From Nocardia sp. CNY236 (GTDB taxonomy: Bacteria > Actinomycetota > Actinomycetes > Mycobacteriales > Mycobacteriaceae): a DNA stretch of 64,000 nucleotides. Each line of letters begins with the position of its first letter. The first letter of the stretch is position 1. Under the pieces are notes generated by a model, which worked only from the letters and a program-made list of their open reading frames with translations, did not search any database and had not been told where the DNA came from. Of this stretch, positions 1-9,656 are shown piece after piece. Location: assembly GCF_000482385.1 (NCBI RefSeq), contig NZ_AXVD01000001.1, positions 124,001 to 188,000 on the forward strand, read 5' to 3'. The translations under genes and the position numbers were made by a program.

Positions 1-776
1 GGGAAATCGGACTGGCCGCAGACGGAATCTGTGGCCCGGACACCTTGCGCTCGCTGGATCTACTCGGCGCCCGGGTCACTGGCGGCAACCCGCACCGAAT
101 AGCAGAGGAGGAGGTCGTTCACCGGGCAGGTCCCCAACTCACCGGTAAGCGGATCGTCATCGACCCGGGTCTGGGTGGACCCGACAAAGGATGCGCGGCG
201 CCCACCGAATACGGCGATGTCTACGAGTCGGAAATTCTGTGGGACTTGGCAAGTCGTCTGGAAGGACGGATGGCGGCCACAGGTATGGAGACCTTTCTGT
301 CGCGCCCGTGGAACGCCAATCCAACCGATGCCGAACGTGCGGACACATCGAACGCTTTCGATGCCGATCTGATGATTTCGCTGCGTTGTGCCACCAACTC
401 GAGCCCGTTGGCCAACGGCGTCGCGGGATTCTACTTCGGCAATTCGCATGGCTCGGTATCGATGATCGGACAGGTGCTGGCCGGCTTCATTCAGCGAGAA
501 GTCGTCGCACGAACATCACTGCAGGACTGCCGAACTCACCCACGCACGTGGGATCTGCTGCGCCTCACCAAGATGCCGACCGTACAGGTCGATATCGGCT
601 ATCTGACAAACGAATACGATTCTTCGGTCCTCACCAACCCACGCATGCGTGACGTGATCGCCGAGGCCGTTCTCATCTCTGTCAAGCGGCTGTATCTACT
701 CGGTCAGGACGACCAGCCCACCGGCACCTACACTTTCGCCGAACTGCTGGCCGAGGAGCTGGCCGCGTCCGACTAG
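1..776 (+). CDS. cwlM: CwlM, amidase-fold cell-wall regulator (3' part)
   Basis: The reading frame is open from base 3, so the 5' end lies outside the window. The first residues (ADGICGPDT) are the end of a peptidoglycan-binding repeat, followed by an Amidase_3 fold. In active enzymes the zinc is held by His in DPGHGG and His in a SLHAN-type motif; here they read DPGLGG and SLRCAT, so two ligands are gone while the Glu (ESEILWD) remains. In mycobacteria CwlM is not an amidase but, once phosphorylated by PknB, stimulates MurA; the Thr-rich tail (TGTYTFAELL) is where phosphorylation would be expected. Identity is supported by its place beside the acetyltransferase-parB-parA block. The regulator role is inferred from the family. 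Confidence 0.9.
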   Translation, partial: EIGLAADGICGPDTLRSLDLLGARVTGGNPHRIAEEEVVHRAGPQLTGKRIVIDPGLGGPDKGCAAPTEYGDVYESEILWDLASRLEGRMAATGMETFLSRPWNANPTDAERADTSNAFDADLMISLRCATNSSPLANGVAGFYFGNSHGSVSMIGQVLAGFIQREVVARTSLQDCRTHPRTWDLLRLTKMPTVQVDIGYLTNEYDSSVLTNPRMRDVIAEAVLISVKRLYLLGQDDQPTGTYTFAELLAEELAASD

Positions 777-867
777 TTGTAGTCTCCCGTCCTGCCCTGA
801 TCGGTGCTGCTGCCGCACGGCGGAGCGGGAACTCGGTGCGGCAGCAGCACGCGATGCCGTGGTCGGG

Positions 868-1638
868 TCACCGCGCTCCGATACGGGTCGGCACGGTCAT
901 CGACGCCGCCGCCAGGAGTTGGTCCAGTGCGCGCTCGACATCCTCTTTCCACCCATGATCGGAGTTCAACTCCAACCGCAACCGAGGGAATCGATGGTGT
1001 GGCTCCACGACCTCGAAGCCGACGTCCTCCAGAAAATCGGCATCGATCATGCAGGTCTCGGGGGAGCACTCGGTCGCGGCGCCGGCCTCGCTCGCCCCTT
1101 TGATCGGCGCGACGATCCGCTCCATCAAGGTCATCGAACCGATTCGCTCCGACAGTGCCTGTGGCGACGGTTGCTCACGGATACCGAACGCTTCCAGCGC
1201 ACGGACTCCGCGTCGCACCAGATCGGCGACCACGGCCTGAATCAGGCGGTACGCGATGTCGGCATCTCGGTGGGCTGGTTCGACCCATAGCGTGGTCAGC
1301 AGGACCGCGTCTGGACTCACAGGGGAGGTCGGAAAGAGAGCAGCGCGGGGCACCACCCTCGGCGGCGCATACAACGCGCAGCCGGCGACCGCACCGCCGA
1401 CCTGTGCCATTTGTCCGCATGATCCCCACTCGAGCAGAACCCGGGACAGCCAGGCTTCCTTCTCGAAAACCGGATCGCTGAAGCTGCGGGAATCCGCGGC
1501 TACCGCGGGATCGATCTCCCAGAACACGCATCGGCGCACGTGCGCTGGAAGTCCTTCGAGCCCACCGAGGGTTAATGCCGTGACGCTGGTCGACACTGCT
1601 CTGCTCAGCCTCCAGCTGTCCGATTCGTCTACGCTCAC
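868..1638 (-). CDS. GNAT-like acetyltransferase next to parB
   Basis: A 256-residue protein whose middle (about residues 95-150) reads as a GNAT core: a beta strand VLLTTLWVEPAHRDADIAYRLIQ followed by an alpha helix, the usual acetyl-CoA-binding region. A gene of this kind sits between cwlM and parB in mycobacteria (Rv3916c position), convergent with cwlM as here. Substrate unknown. The ATG at 1638 is the first in frame. No signal peptide or membrane segment is seen. The family assignment rests on fold pattern and synteny; function is not established. Confidence 0.75.
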   Translation of the reverse strand: MSVDESDSWRLSRAVSTSVTALTLGGLEGLPAHVRRCVFWEIDPAVAADSRSFSDPVFEKEAWLSRVLLEWGSCGQMAQVGGAVAGCALYAPPRVVPRAALFPTSPVSPDAVLLTTLWVEPAHRDADIAYRLIQAVVADLVRRGVRALEAFGIREQPSPQALSERIGSMTLMERIVAPIKGASEAGAATECSPETCMIDADFLEDVGFEVVEPHHRFPRLRLELNSDHGWKEDVERALDQLLAAASMTVPTRIGAR

Positions 1639-1860
1639 GTCACATCACTGTTTGCTCGCCAGCCAGAATAAGCGATCACAGGGAACTCGCCTCACTCCAT
1701 ATCGCTGTGCTGTTGGTCAGAAGAACCGATGTCGCTGTGCCAGGAAGCACGGAAACACGCGAACCGTCCTGCACACCACTAACCGTCACGGTGACGTTTC
1801 AATCATGGAACTCAAGCCCACCGTACCTCTCGACATCACACATATGCTTCGTACCTTTTG

Positions 1861-2922
1861 TCACATCCCAGGAGTGTCGTGCTCCATGAGAGCAACGATC
1901 CGCTCGAGATCATCGACCGACCCGAATTCGACCACGATCTTGCCTTTGCGTTTGCCCAAGCTAACGGTAACCCGTGTATCGAACGATCCGGACAACCGAT
2001 CGGCAACATCCTGTAACCGTGGAATATGGATCGGCTTGCGCCGCGGAGTAGGGGACGGCGCCCCATCCTCCGGATGTCGGTTGGCGAGCACGACCGCTTC
2101 CTCGGTGGCGCGTACCGACAGCCCCTCGGCGACAATCCGCGCGGCGAGGACTTCTTGGGCGTCGGCTCCTGCCTCGAGACCGAGCAAAGCCCGTGCGTGT
2201 CCAGCGGACAACACTCCTGCCGCAACTCGGCTCTGCACCGGAATAGGCAGCTTCAACAGCCGGATCATATTCGTGACGACAGGACGCGAACGACCGATTC
2301 GAGCAGCCAATTCCTCATGGGTGACGTCGAATTCCTCGAGTAGCTGCTGATAGGCCGCGGCTTCTTCGAGTGGGTTCAACTGGACCCGATGGATGTTCTC
2401 CAGAAGAGCGTCCCGCAGCATGGACTCGTCGGCCGTCTCTCGGACGATCGCCGGGACTACCGACAACCCGGCCTGCTGGCAGGCACGCCAACGCCGTTCA
2501 CCCATGACCAGCTGATAACGGTCGGCACCCGGCTCTACTCGCCGCACCACGATCGGTTGCATGAGTCCGAATTCACGGATTGAATGCACCAACTCGGCCA
2601 GGGCCTCTTCTTCGAAAACCGTACGCGGCTGCTTCGGGTTCGGCCGGATGTGCTCCGGCGGAATCTCTCGGTAGATCGCGCCACCGGTAGCCAACTCGCC
2701 GTTGTCGTCGACCGGATCGGGGACCCGACGCAATCGAGTCGGCACGGACCGAGTCTCGACAGACCGAGTCTCGACGGGTCGAGTCTCGACAGACCGAGTC
2801 TCGACGGACTCGGGACCGATGATGTCTGCAGCGACGCTACCCGGACCCGACGCCGTCGCTGGTGCCGTCGGGATCAACGCCGCGAGGCCGCGCCCGAGTC
2901 CGCCCTTCTTCGCCTGACTCAT
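1861..2922 (-). CDS. parB: ParB chromosome-partition protein
   Basis: ParB is a CTP-dependent clamp that loads at parS sites and spreads to form the partition complex that ParA moves. The N-terminus [18 protein letters not shown] is the typical ParA-activating motif and fixes the start at 2922, preceded by AGGAAGG; an upstream in-frame ATG at 2970 is unlikely. After a disordered segment with SVETR repeats come the ParB/Spo0J domain ([27 protein letters not shown], the CTP motif), a helix-turn-helix ([23 protein letters not shown]) and a C-terminal dimerisation domain. 353 residues, normal for the family. It lies just downstream of parA, in an operon with about 70 bases between them. Confidence 0.97.
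   Translation of the reverse strand: MSQAKKGGLGRGLAALIPTAPATASGPGSVAADIIGPESVETRSVETRPVETRSVETRSVPTRLRRVPDPVDDNGELATGGAIYREIPPEHIRPNPKQPRTVFEEEALAELVHSIREFGLMQPIVVRRVEPGADRYQLVMGERRWRACQQAGLSVVPAIVRETADESMLRDALLENIHRVQLNPLEEAAAYQQLLEEFDVTHEELAARIGRSRPVVTNMIRLLKLPIPVQSRVAAGVLSAGHARALLGLEAGADAQEVLAARIVAEGLSVRATEEAVVLANRHPEDGAPSPTPRRKPIHIPRLQDVADRLSGSFDTRVTVSLGKRKGKIVVEFGSVDDLERIVALMEHDTPGM
2746..2805. repeat. Four 15-bp tandem repeats inside parB
   Basis: Four 15-bp units, such as AGACCGAGTCTCGAC, stand head to tail and encode the pentapeptide [10 protein letters not shown] in the disordered region between the ParA-contacting N-terminus and the ParB core. The unit length keeps the frame, so copy-number changes would only alter linker length. 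Similar arrays occur in khpB, yidD and dnaA nearby. Confidence 0.9.
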
Positions 2923-2991
2923 CGGTCTATCGATCCTTCCTCGTACTGCCATCGGCCCGGATACCGCCATGCGCCGACTCGGTCGGCCACG

Positions 2992-4002
2992 TCACTGGGC
3001 CGACGTAGTCGCGGCTGCCTGCGACGCTATCGCACGGGCGGCTATCTCGCGTCCGGCATCCATGTAGCTCATTGCACCCCGGGAGCCGGGATCGTAGTCG
3101 AGCACTGTCATGCCATACCCCGGCGCCTCCGATACCTTCACGCTGCGTGGAATCAACGACTTCAGAACAACGTCACCGAAGTGTCCGCGGACCTCTTCGG
3201 CGACCTGGTCCGCGAGCTTCGTGCGCCCGTCGTACATCGTGAGAACAACTGTCGAGACATGGAGTTCGGGGTTCAGATGCGCTTGGACCAGGCCAATATT
3301 GCGGAGTAGTTGACCGACGCCCTCCAGTGCGTAGTACTCGCATTGGATCGGAATCAGCACTTCCTTCGCCGCGACCAGCGCGTTGACCGTGAGCAACCCC
3401 AACGACGGCGGGCAATCGATCATGACGTAGTCGATGTCGTAGCCGGCGATATTCGCCTCTTGGATGGCGGATTTCAGTCGCCCTTCCCGAGCGACCATCG
3501 AGACGAGTTCGATCTCGGCGCCAGCCAGATCGATCGTCGCGGGAACGCACAGCAGGCGTTCATTGTGTGGACTGGTCTGGATCGCGTCGGTGACCGAGGC
3601 TTCGCCGATGAGCAACTCATAACTCGACGGGACACCTGAATGGTGGTCGATCCCGAGCGCAGTACTCGCATTACCCTGCGGGTCGAGATCGACCACGAGC
3701 ACAGTCATCCCCTGATGCGCCAAAGCTGCGGCCAGGTTTACGGTCGTGGTGGTCTTACCCACGCCGCCCTTCTGATTGGCCACTGTGATGACGCGCTGCT
3801 CCCGCGGTCTCGCCACGGCCATCTTCACTGGATGGAGAACCTGACTCGCCCGTTGAGCCTCCGCTGCAATCGGAGTCTCGTTGGGAGAGATGTGCCCGAA
3901 CGGTGTGCTGCCCAGTGCTTCCTCGTCGAAACTGCTGGAATCCAGCATCCCTGGCACACGCGACGTCGTTTCCCGTGAAACATTCACTGGACCGCTCGAC
4001 AT
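2992..4002 (-). CDS. parA: ParA chromosome-partition ATPase
   Basis: A Walker-type partition ATPase that binds DNA non-specifically and pulls ParB-bound origins apart. The deviant Walker A box KGGVGKTTTT, the Walker A' DLDPQGN and the Walker B IDCPPSLG are all present. 336 residues, with a 70-residue N-terminal extension typical of chromosomal ParA in this group. Start at 4002 has AGGAG eight bases upstream. The N-terminal codons for NVSRET contain a parS-like sequence with two mismatches (about 3968-3983). First gene of a parA-parB operon; followed leftward by parB. Confidence 0.97.
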   Translation of the reverse strand: MSSGPVNVSRETTSRVPGMLDSSSFDEEALGSTPFGHISPNETPIAAEAQRASQVLHPVKMAVARPREQRVITVANQKGGVGKTTTTVNLAAALAHQGMTVLVVDLDPQGNASTALGIDHHSGVPSSYELLIGEASVTDAIQTSPHNERLLCVPATIDLAGAEIELVSMVAREGRLKSAIQEANIAGYDIDYVMIDCPPSLGLLTVNALVAAKEVLIPIQCEYYALEGVGQLLRNIGLVQAHLNPELHVSTVVLTMYDGRTKLADQVAEEVRGHFGDVVLKSLIPRSVKVSEAPGYGMTVLDYDPGSRGAMSYMDAGREIAARAIASQAAATTSAQ

Positions 4003-4283
4003 AGACAGCTCCTAACCCGAGAAACTTCAGAACACGTGCGCGACGGACGGGTTGGCGCGTCGTGTTTGTAACAGCCTTGCCGGATCGAACGCGATGCATA
4101 ACCGGATCGGCGACAATCGATCGAACGGAGCATCTGCCGCCATGACACCCGATTCCTCCGTGGTACCTCTGCTCGCGCCGGACGCACCCTAGCTTGCCAG
4201 TACTGAGCGAGTTAGGAAAGCTGAATCGCGGCAAGATATCAGGGGACAAGCCAGTGACCGCGAGATCGCTTCGGTGGTGTCGT

Positions 4284-4299
4284 TGTTTCACATGAAACA
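4284..4299. promoter_or_regulatory. parS site
   Basis: TGTTTCACATGAAACA differs from the consensus ParB site TGTTTCACGTGAAACA at one base. It lies upstream of parA, in the expected origin-proximal place. Confidence 0.9.
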
Positions 4300-4886
4300 T
4301 AGCTCCTGAACGCATGCCCCGGGGTGCCCTATCACTGTCACCGGTGCCAAGTGGTACTCGAAGCACGACACTATCCATGGACTCGATGTCGAGAAGTAGC
4401 GCCTACGAACGCCTCTCGGCGAAGCTGGCGTGTTGTGCAGCAACCGAGGGGTAGCCCGATCGACGAACGGGCTTTCTGCACCTTCGGCACGATGATGAAA
4501 CCGAGCCAGGTACGAGCACCTCGACGTATGCCGGAGGCCACGCGATCGACACATCGAATCGTGCTTGCTGGTCACCGCTGCACACTCGATGCCTCGATCA
4601 GCCGATGAAGGTCGACATGCAGCACTGTACGATCGCCGCCTGTTCCATACCTGAGTCACGTGACGCGTTCCCACGCGTAACCGGCACACGCGTGGGACCA
4701 TCCGAAGCATTCTCACCGTAGTGCAGACGCTGCGCCGGCTGGACGCTCCTTCGCAGCGAGCAGCTTCTGGTGGTCGAACTCCGACGCCGGAGTCGACCGG
4801 ACAAAGGCGGAGAAGCAGCATGGAATCCGCGATGAATCGGCATCCACCGGGCGGACTTCCGCCGCGCGGGGGTTGCCGGGAAATCG

Positions 4887-4902
4887 TGATTCACGTGAAA
4901 CA
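4887..4902. promoter_or_regulatory. parS site
   Basis: TGATTCACGTGAAACA has one mismatch to the 16-base parS consensus. It sits in the gene-free spacer between parA and rsmG, about 600 bp from the previous site. Confidence 0.88.
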
Positions 4903-5217
4903 TCGGAGAACATTCCAAGCTATCTCCAGGGGAGAGTATCGGGTCGGACGTGCCGGAGGCCGGCTCGACAGCACCACCCCACACGATGTCGGACATCGAA
5001 CATCGAACCTCCCTGAGCAACAATCACTTTCGACGCAGGCGCCGATCGACTCCACGTGGTGGCAACCATGTGGAGCCCTCCTTCGGTGGCGGTTGCGCAA
5101 TCAGAAGATTCCAGCCAATACCATTGCACGAGAGAAATTTTCGACACACCGCAGGAGCAACTGCGGCACTGCGACATTGCCGACCCGCAGAGTTCGGCGG
5201 TGTCGTATTCGCGGAAA

Positions 5218-6003
5218 CTACCGGGGCTTTCGAGTAGTGCGCCGAGTGCGGCCCCGCTCGGTCGAACTCCGCCGACCCGCCTTGATCTCCGACGCAGCCG
5301 CACGCTCTACACGCCGCCTCGGGATGCGCTCGGCCCGCGGGAGTCGTTCAGCGCTGATCACCTGAGTTGGTGTGGATACCACTCCGACACCGCATTCGAG
5401 TACCACGGCGTTCCCAGCACCGACGCGCGCCAGAGCCTCCCCATCCCGTTCGAGTTCCTCTGCGGCACTAGCACCCTTGAGCGCAAGCATGTGTCCGTGA
5501 TCGCGTAAGAGAGGAATGGACCACTGCGCGAGCTTTCCAAGGGGCGCCACCGCACGCGACGTGACGACATCAGCTCCACCGGCTTCTTTCATCACGCCAG
5601 ACTGTTCTGCACGACCACGCACCACAGTCACGTCCAATTCGGCTGCTTCGATGAATTCGCTCAGGAAGATAGTGCGACGTAGCAAGGGTTCGACCAAGGT
5701 GATTCGCAGATCCGGCCGCGCGATCGCCAGGGGGATACCGGGTAGCCCGGCCCCGCTACCGATATCGACCACTGACGCGGCCTCGGCAATCAACTCGGCG
5801 AGTACCGCACAGTTGAGGATATGTCGATCCCAAAGGCGCGGCACCTCACGCGGACCGATCAGTCCGCGCTCGACGCCGGCGATCGCAAGGGCTGCGCAAT
5901 ACCGCCGGGCAAGATCGAGTCGCTCACCGAACACAGTCGCTGCCGCCTGCGGTTCTGTGGGCACAGTCACCGTTTCAGCGTGATCGTGTTCCACGTGAAA
6001 CAT
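5218..6003 (-). CDS. rsmG: 16S rRNA m7G527 methyltransferase RsmG (GidB)
   Basis: RsmG uses S-adenosylmethionine to methylate N7 of G527 in 16S rRNA; loss gives low-level streptomycin resistance in bacteria. The SAM-binding motif [17 protein letters not shown] and the family motif LWDRHILN are intact. 261 residues, longer than usual because of an Arg/Lys-rich C-terminal tail. The start MFHVEH is encoded by a parS site (5987-6002), a common arrangement in actinomycetes; the SD-like AAGG abuts the ATG, so a slightly different start cannot be excluded. It belongs to the leftward rpmH-to-parB series of genes. Confidence 0.96.
   Translation of the reverse strand: MFHVEHDHAETVTVPTEPQAAATVFGERLDLARRYCAALAIAGVERGLIGPREVPRLWDRHILNCAVLAELIAEAASVVDIGSGAGLPGIPLAIARPDLRITLVEPLLRRTIFLSEFIEAAELDVTVVRGRAEQSGVMKEAGGADVVTSRAVAPLGKLAQWSIPLLRDHGHMLALKGASAAEELERDGEALARVGAGNAVVLECGVGVVSTPTQVISAERLPRAERIPRRRVERAAASEIKAGRRSSTERGRTRRTTRKPR
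5987..6002. promoter_or_regulatory. parS site overlapping the rsmG start
   Basis: TGTTCCACGTGAAACA has one mismatch to the parS consensus and encodes the first residues of RsmG (MFHVEH). ParB bound here could also affect rsmG transcription. Confidence 0.9.
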
Positions 6004-6165
6004 CCTTCCGAACTCGAATCGATCAGAGAACGAGCATTCTGGCGCCGGATACGAACAGGGCCTCTGGTCCGCAGAACCAGAGGCCTCGATCCGACCGCCA
6101 TCCAGGATCCGGTCCCTACCCCATCTGTGCGGTACAGTACTCCGCCCGCCAGCGAACGCCGAACC

Positions 6166-6777
6166 TCAAGCGGGAACGACAACGACGTGGCGATTGGGCT
6201 CGACACCCTCGCTCTCGCTGCTGACGCCATCCACCGCAGACACGGCATCGTGCACGATCTTGCGTTCGAAGGGAGTCATCGGCTCCAACGACTCCGGGAC
6301 CCCCGACTGCAGCACACGCTGCGCCGCGGCTGCACCGAGCTCACTCAACTCCGTCCTCCGCTTGGCGCGCCAACCTGCCACATCGAGCATCAACCGACTC
6401 CGCACCCCTGTCGTCTGTTGCACAGCCAAGCGAGTCAATTCTTGTAGTGCATCGAGCACTTCGCCATTGCGCCCTACGAGCTTGGTCAGGTCACGACCGC
6501 CGTCGATCGACACGACTGCACGGTCGCCCTCCACATCGAGGTCGATATCGCCGTCGAAATCGAGCACATCGAGCAGCTGCTCGAGATAGTCGCCGGCGAT
6601 CTCTCCTTCTTCGATGAGCGCTTCCTCGGCGTCGTTCTCGGTCGCATCACGGTCGGTCGCATCACGGTCGGTCGCATCACGGTCGGTCGCATCACGGTCG
6701 GGCACATCACGGTCGGGCGCTGCACTCGCCGTCGTGGTCGCCACGCTGGCGTCGCCTCCATCGGTCTCAACACTCAT
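6166..6777 (-). CDS. khpB: KH/R3H RNA-binding protein (Jag/KhpB-like)
   Basis: A 203-residue RNA-binding protein, usually found between yidC and rsmG as here. Residues from about 75 form a KH-like fold (TKLVGRNGEVLDALQELTRLA) and the C-terminal third is an R3H domain (EPMTPFERKIVHDAV). The N-terminal Jag domain of Firmicutes is replaced by an acidic, disordered leader with a DRDAT repeat. Start at 6777 follows GAAGGAAATC. In other bacteria KhpB partners with KhpA and affects cell-wall growth; here the role is inferred from family and position. Confidence 0.93.
   Translation of the reverse strand: MSVETDGGDASVATTTASAAPDRDVPDRDATDRDATDRDATDRDATENDAEEALIEEGEIAGDYLEQLLDVLDFDGDIDLDVEGDRAVVSIDGGRDLTKLVGRNGEVLDALQELTRLAVQQTTGVRSRLMLDVAGWRAKRRTELSELGAAAAQRVLQSGVPESLEPMTPFERKIVHDAVSAVDGVSSESEGVEPNRHVVVVPA
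6641..6715. repeat. Five 15-bp tandem repeats inside khpB
   Basis: Four identical 15-bp units (GTCGCATCACGGTCG) and one diverged copy encode the pentapeptide DRDAT in the disordered N-terminal leader. The near-perfect identity suggests recent expansion. Confidence 0.92.
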
Positions 6778-6883
6778 GTGATTTCCTTCATCTACTCATC
6801 GCGCGCCGGACACTCGCAGGCGGGCGGTATTCGTGATCACGGGTTGCTCGACGATCGATCGGACCGCGCAGACAATCGCGCAG

Positions 6884-7996
6884 TCAGCGCCGGCGCTTCT
6901 GGTTCGCCCGGCCTCGGTTGCCAGGCCGCTTCTGGCCGCTGGAACGGCGTTGGCTCGCAGGCTGCCGCGCCGGCTTTCCGCTACCGTTCGTTTTGGCCGA
7001 ACCCTGGGCCGATGACGCGGTCGTTTCCTCGTCCGAGGCCGCGCTTTCGTCGGACGTCGACCCCGGCTTCTTCTTCACATTCACCGGTTTGGCGCCCGGC
7101 TTCGGGGCATTCTGAGCGCGCTGCTCCAGCTTGGCCTGCTTCTTGGCTTCCTCTTCCTTCGCCATCCGGCCGAAGACCAGGTGCTGCTGTCCATAGGTCC
7201 AGATGTTGTTGGCGACCCAGTACAACAAAATTGCGATCGGCAAGAATGGACCACCGACGAGCACACCGAGCGGGAACACCCACAGCGCGAGCTTGTTCAT
7301 CATCGCGGCCTGGGGGTTGGCCGCAGCTTCCGGGGTCTGCCGCGCCACCGAGGCCCGAGCATTGAAATGCGTCGCCAGCCCGGCGATGATCATCAGCGGG
7401 ATCGCGACGATTGCGATACTCACCCTGCTCGGCATCCCACCGAAATCGGCGAAGGCCTCCAACTGTTGCGTGCCGGTCGTGATGAACGCCGAAATCGGCG
7501 CACCGAAGATGCGGGCGCTGAGGAAGGACTGAACGTCGGTCGCGCTGAAGACGTAGTTCGCCGTGTTCGCGTTCTGTTCCGGGGTCATCCCGAGCTGGCC
7601 GAACCCATGTCCGGTTCGGTTGAACGAGCGCAGAACGTGGAACAACCCGAGGAAGACCGGTATCTGGGCGAGGATCGGCAAGCAGCCCATCAGCGGGCTG
7701 AAGCCATTCTCCTTCTGCAGCTTCTGCATCTCGAGCGCCATCTTCTGGCGATCGTTCTTGTACTTCTTCTGCAGCTCCTTGATCTGCGGCTGCAGCTCTT
7801 GCATCTGTTTGGTGGTCCGCACCTGCTTGACGAACGGCTTGTAGAGCACCAGTCGCAGGGTGAACACCAGGAACACCACAGCCAGTGCCCACGTCAGACC
7901 ATTGTCCGCACCGAAAGCGAACCCGAAGACCCGGTGCCAGAACCAAAGGATCCAAGACACCGGGTAATAGATGAAGTCGAGCACGACTCTATGCAC
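6884..7996 (-). CDS. yidC: Membrane protein insertase YidC
   Basis: YidC inserts and folds inner-membrane proteins with or without Sec. The sequence shows the short actinobacterial form: a first membrane segment ([15 protein letters not shown]), the cytoplasmic coiled hairpin ([15 protein letters not shown]), the conserved [20 protein letters not shown] segment and further membrane spans, ending in a long basic tail rich in Lys, Arg, Ser that contacts the ribosome. 370 residues. The start is GTG at 7996, overlapping the last 8 bases of yidD, so the two are translationally coupled. Confidence 0.97.
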   Translation of the reverse strand: MHRVVLDFIYYPVSWILWFWHRVFGFAFGADNGLTWALAVVFLVFTLRLVLYKPFVKQVRTTKQMQELQPQIKELQKKYKNDRQKMALEMQKLQKENGFSPLMGCLPILAQIPVFLGLFHVLRSFNRTGHGFGQLGMTPEQNANTANYVFSATDVQSFLSARIFGAPISAFITTGTQQLEAFADFGGMPSRVSIAIVAIPLMIIAGLATHFNARASVARQTPEAAANPQAAMMNKLALWVFPLGVLVGGPFLPIAILLYWVANNIWTYGQQHLVFGRMAKEEEAKKQAKLEQRAQNAPKPGAKPVNVKKKPGSTSDESAASDEETTASSAQGSAKTNGSGKPARQPASQRRSSGQKRPGNRGRANQKRRR

Positions 7997-8435
7997 TCCC
8001 GTCGTTCGTGTCGCCGATCACCGCGTGCGGTGATCCTGTCCAAGCGTTCGGCTCCGACCGCAGCCCGGCGGACAAGCTCTTCGGTTCCTGCGACCCCTCG
8101 TCGGTCGCTGCTTTGTCCGTCGCTGCTTTGTCCGTCGCTGGTTTGTCGGTCGCTGCCCGGTCCGTCGACGCGAGCCGATGCGTGCCGCGGCTGCGCTCCG
8201 GTACCGGGTCCCACCCACCAGGGTGCCAGGGTGCACATTTGGCGATGCGCACGGCCGCCAAGAAGACCCCGACGATCAGACCGCGCGTGCGTAGAGCGGT
8301 AACCGCGTACTCGCTGCAGGTCGGGGTGAATCGGCATACCGGCAGCCGCAAAGGGGAGACATAGGAGCGATAGAGCTCGATCAGGAAGATCAGTGCATTC
8401 GCAGGTAACGCGGTAATGGTCGCGGACGATTTCAT
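7989..8435 (-). CDS. yidD: YidD membrane-insertion efficiency factor
   Basis: Small peripheral protein of the YidD/DUF37 family that helps membrane protein insertion. The family core is clear: [26 protein letters not shown] and the conserved [11 protein letters not shown] motif. At 148 residues it is longer than the usual 70-120 because of a tail with an ATDKA repeat. Start overlaps rnpA by 4 bases (ATGA); stop overlaps yidC. Confidence 0.96.
   Translation of the reverse strand: MKSSATITALPANALIFLIELYRSYVSPLRLPVCRFTPTCSEYAVTALRTRGLIVGVFLAAVRIAKCAPWHPGGWDPVPERSRGTHRLASTDRAATDKPATDKAATDKAATDEGSQEPKSLSAGLRSEPNAWTGSPHAVIGDTNDGSA
8101..8160. repeat. Four 15-bp tandem repeats inside yidD
   Basis: Four 15-bp units (for example TCCGTCGCTGCTTTG) encode [10 protein letters not shown] in the C-terminal tail, beyond the conserved YidD core. 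Third gene of the cluster with an in-frame 15-bp array. Confidence 0.88.
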
Positions 8436-8857
8436 GCGTGACCGTCCGTTCGCACCGCCACGGCGGCGCCGACCTTGCGTAGGGCACCACGCAACTGACC
8501 GGACAAATCATCCGCCGACGCCAGAGCCGAACCCGGCAACGCGCGGATCACGACATCGGTCTGCGGTGGTACATCGGCGATCACCCGAGCGCACAGATGA
8601 CGCAGGCGGCGGGCGACGCGATGTCTGGTCACCGCGTCGCCTACCGCCTTGCTGACGATCAAGCCGAAGCGCGGCCCACCGATGCGAATCAGCGCATCCA
8701 GCGAACTGCGCTCGGAGCGACGAGCCGAATCCACTGGCCCGTCATACCCATGGATGAACACGTGCACGACCAGATCACGCCTCCCGATTCGCCGGCCACG
8801 GCGCACCGTCCGGGAGAAGTCGGCACGATGATGCAACCGATACGGCTCAGGCAACAC
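8432..8857 (-). CDS. rnpA: RNase P protein component
   Basis: Protein subunit of RNase P, which with the RNA subunit matures tRNA 5' ends. It begins MLPEPYRLHHRADFSRTVRRG and contains the RNR-type signature GLIVSKAVGDAVTRHRVARRLRH that binds the catalytic RNA. 141 residues. The start is GTG at 8857, 21 bases downstream of rpmH in the same leftward operon. A 20-residue insert around residues 35-58 is longer than in many relatives. Confidence 0.96.
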   Translation of the reverse strand: MLPEPYRLHHRADFSRTVRRGRRIGRRDLVVHVFIHGYDGPVDSARRSERSSLDALIRIGGPRFGLIVSKAVGDAVTRHRVARRLRHLCARVIADVPPQTDVVIRALPGSALASADDLSGQLRGALRKVGAAVAVRTDGHA

Positions 8858-8878
8858 CTGAGCGTCCGCAGGTGGTGA

Positions 8879-9022
8879 TCATGCGGTCAGGGCGGCGCGA
8901 CCCTTACGGCGACGCGCCGAGACGATGGCGCGGCCGGCGCGGGTGCGCATCCGGAGGCGGAAGCCGTGAACCCGCGCCCGACGACGGTTGTTCGGCTGGA
9001 ACGTCCGCTTGCCCTTGGCCAC
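8879..9022 (-). CDS. rpmH: 50S ribosomal protein L34
   Basis: A 47-residue basic protein starting [20 protein letters not shown], the standard L34 sequence, ending RKGRAALTA. The start is GTG at 9022 with GAGGAG eight bases upstream. First gene of the leftward rpmH-rnpA-yidD-yidC-khpB-rsmG series that mirrors dnaA across the spacer. Confidence 0.98.
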   Translation of the reverse strand: MAKGKRTFQPNNRRRARVHGFRLRMRTRAGRAIVSARRRKGRAALTA

Positions 9023-9656
9023 GGTCGATACTCCTCGAGTAGGTGGGCGCTACGGAGCGCCCGAAGCTTATCGGTGATACATGTACTGCGTGATGAATCC
9101 CAGGACGTTCATCATCGACGCAGGTCGGTCCTGGCGCACACTCGGACGATCACGACCTGAACGCGGCCAGCGCAAGACCGCCACCGCACCAAGGGGTGAC
9201 CGTACGAGCGTACTGACCACCTTTGGTAGTGGTCAACTCGCCCTATTGGAACCTGGAACTCATACGCCCGAGAATACGGCGCTCACGGTGCAGGCATTGT
9301 AGCAAGGCGGTGAGTTCTTCCACACCTCGTGCCGGCATTCCAATACGGCACTATCCGTAGCCAGTCGATAACTACAGAACAGCTGGTAGGAGCAGGAGCA
9401 CTGCCTCACCTACCGCGATTCACAATCCCTCATGGTTCTCCACATCTGTGGATAATTGTGTGGAAAGAACCCCGAGGTGGCATATTCGTAAGGCCGACGG
9501 CGCCACGCCGCTGCCCGGAGGGGGATCCGAGCAGCGTCCGACGCGGTGACGGATGTATTCGGAAGGCCGAGATCGACCCGACGGTGGTCGTGGCTCGTTC
9601 TCGCCGCGTACCCCGGGCCGTCTGCTCCAATCGACCTACTTTCGGGGAGGAACCGC
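9023..9656. promoter_or_regulatory. rpmH-dnaA divergent promoter region
   Basis: A 634-bp gene-free region between divergent rpmH and dnaA. It holds a perfect DnaA box on the minus strand, TGTGGATAA at 9447-9455, about 200 bp before dnaA, fitting DnaA autoregulation, and a 7-bp inverted repeat TGACCAC/GTGGTCA (9214-9235). I cannot place the promoters confidently. Confidence 0.7.
9447..9455 (-). promoter_or_regulatory. DnaA box upstream of dnaA
   Basis: TGTGGATAA is the exact reverse complement of the TTATCCACA consensus. It is followed by a second partial match (TTGTGTGGA), both in the dnaA leader region. Confidence 0.8.

Larger units (their letters stand above)
4003..5217. other. parA-rsmG spacer with parS sites, no convincing gene
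   Basis: About 1.2 kb between parA and rsmG. Several open frames cross it on both strands but none has recognisable protein motifs, consistent start signals or family resemblance, so I call no gene. It holds two good parS sites (4284-4299, 4887-4902). In mycobacteria parA and rsmG are nearly adjacent, so this spacer is unusually long and may be a partition-complex loading zone or the remains of lost genes. Confidence 0.6.

Noticed and set aside
60..449. Long open frames opposite cwlM
   Set aside because: No motif, no ribosome-binding site and typical high-GC antisense frames.
4655..4680. TCACGTGAC sequence as a further parS
   Set aside because: Five mismatches to the 16-base consensus.
4288..5365. 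Open frames of 130-210 codons on both strands in the parA-rsmG gap
   Set aside because: Compositions rich in Arg and Ser, mutually overlapping, crossing parS sites, no start signals or known family.
7181..8302. 373-codon frame on the plus strand opposite yidC and yidD
   Set aside because: Lies fully over two well-conserved genes; shadow frame.
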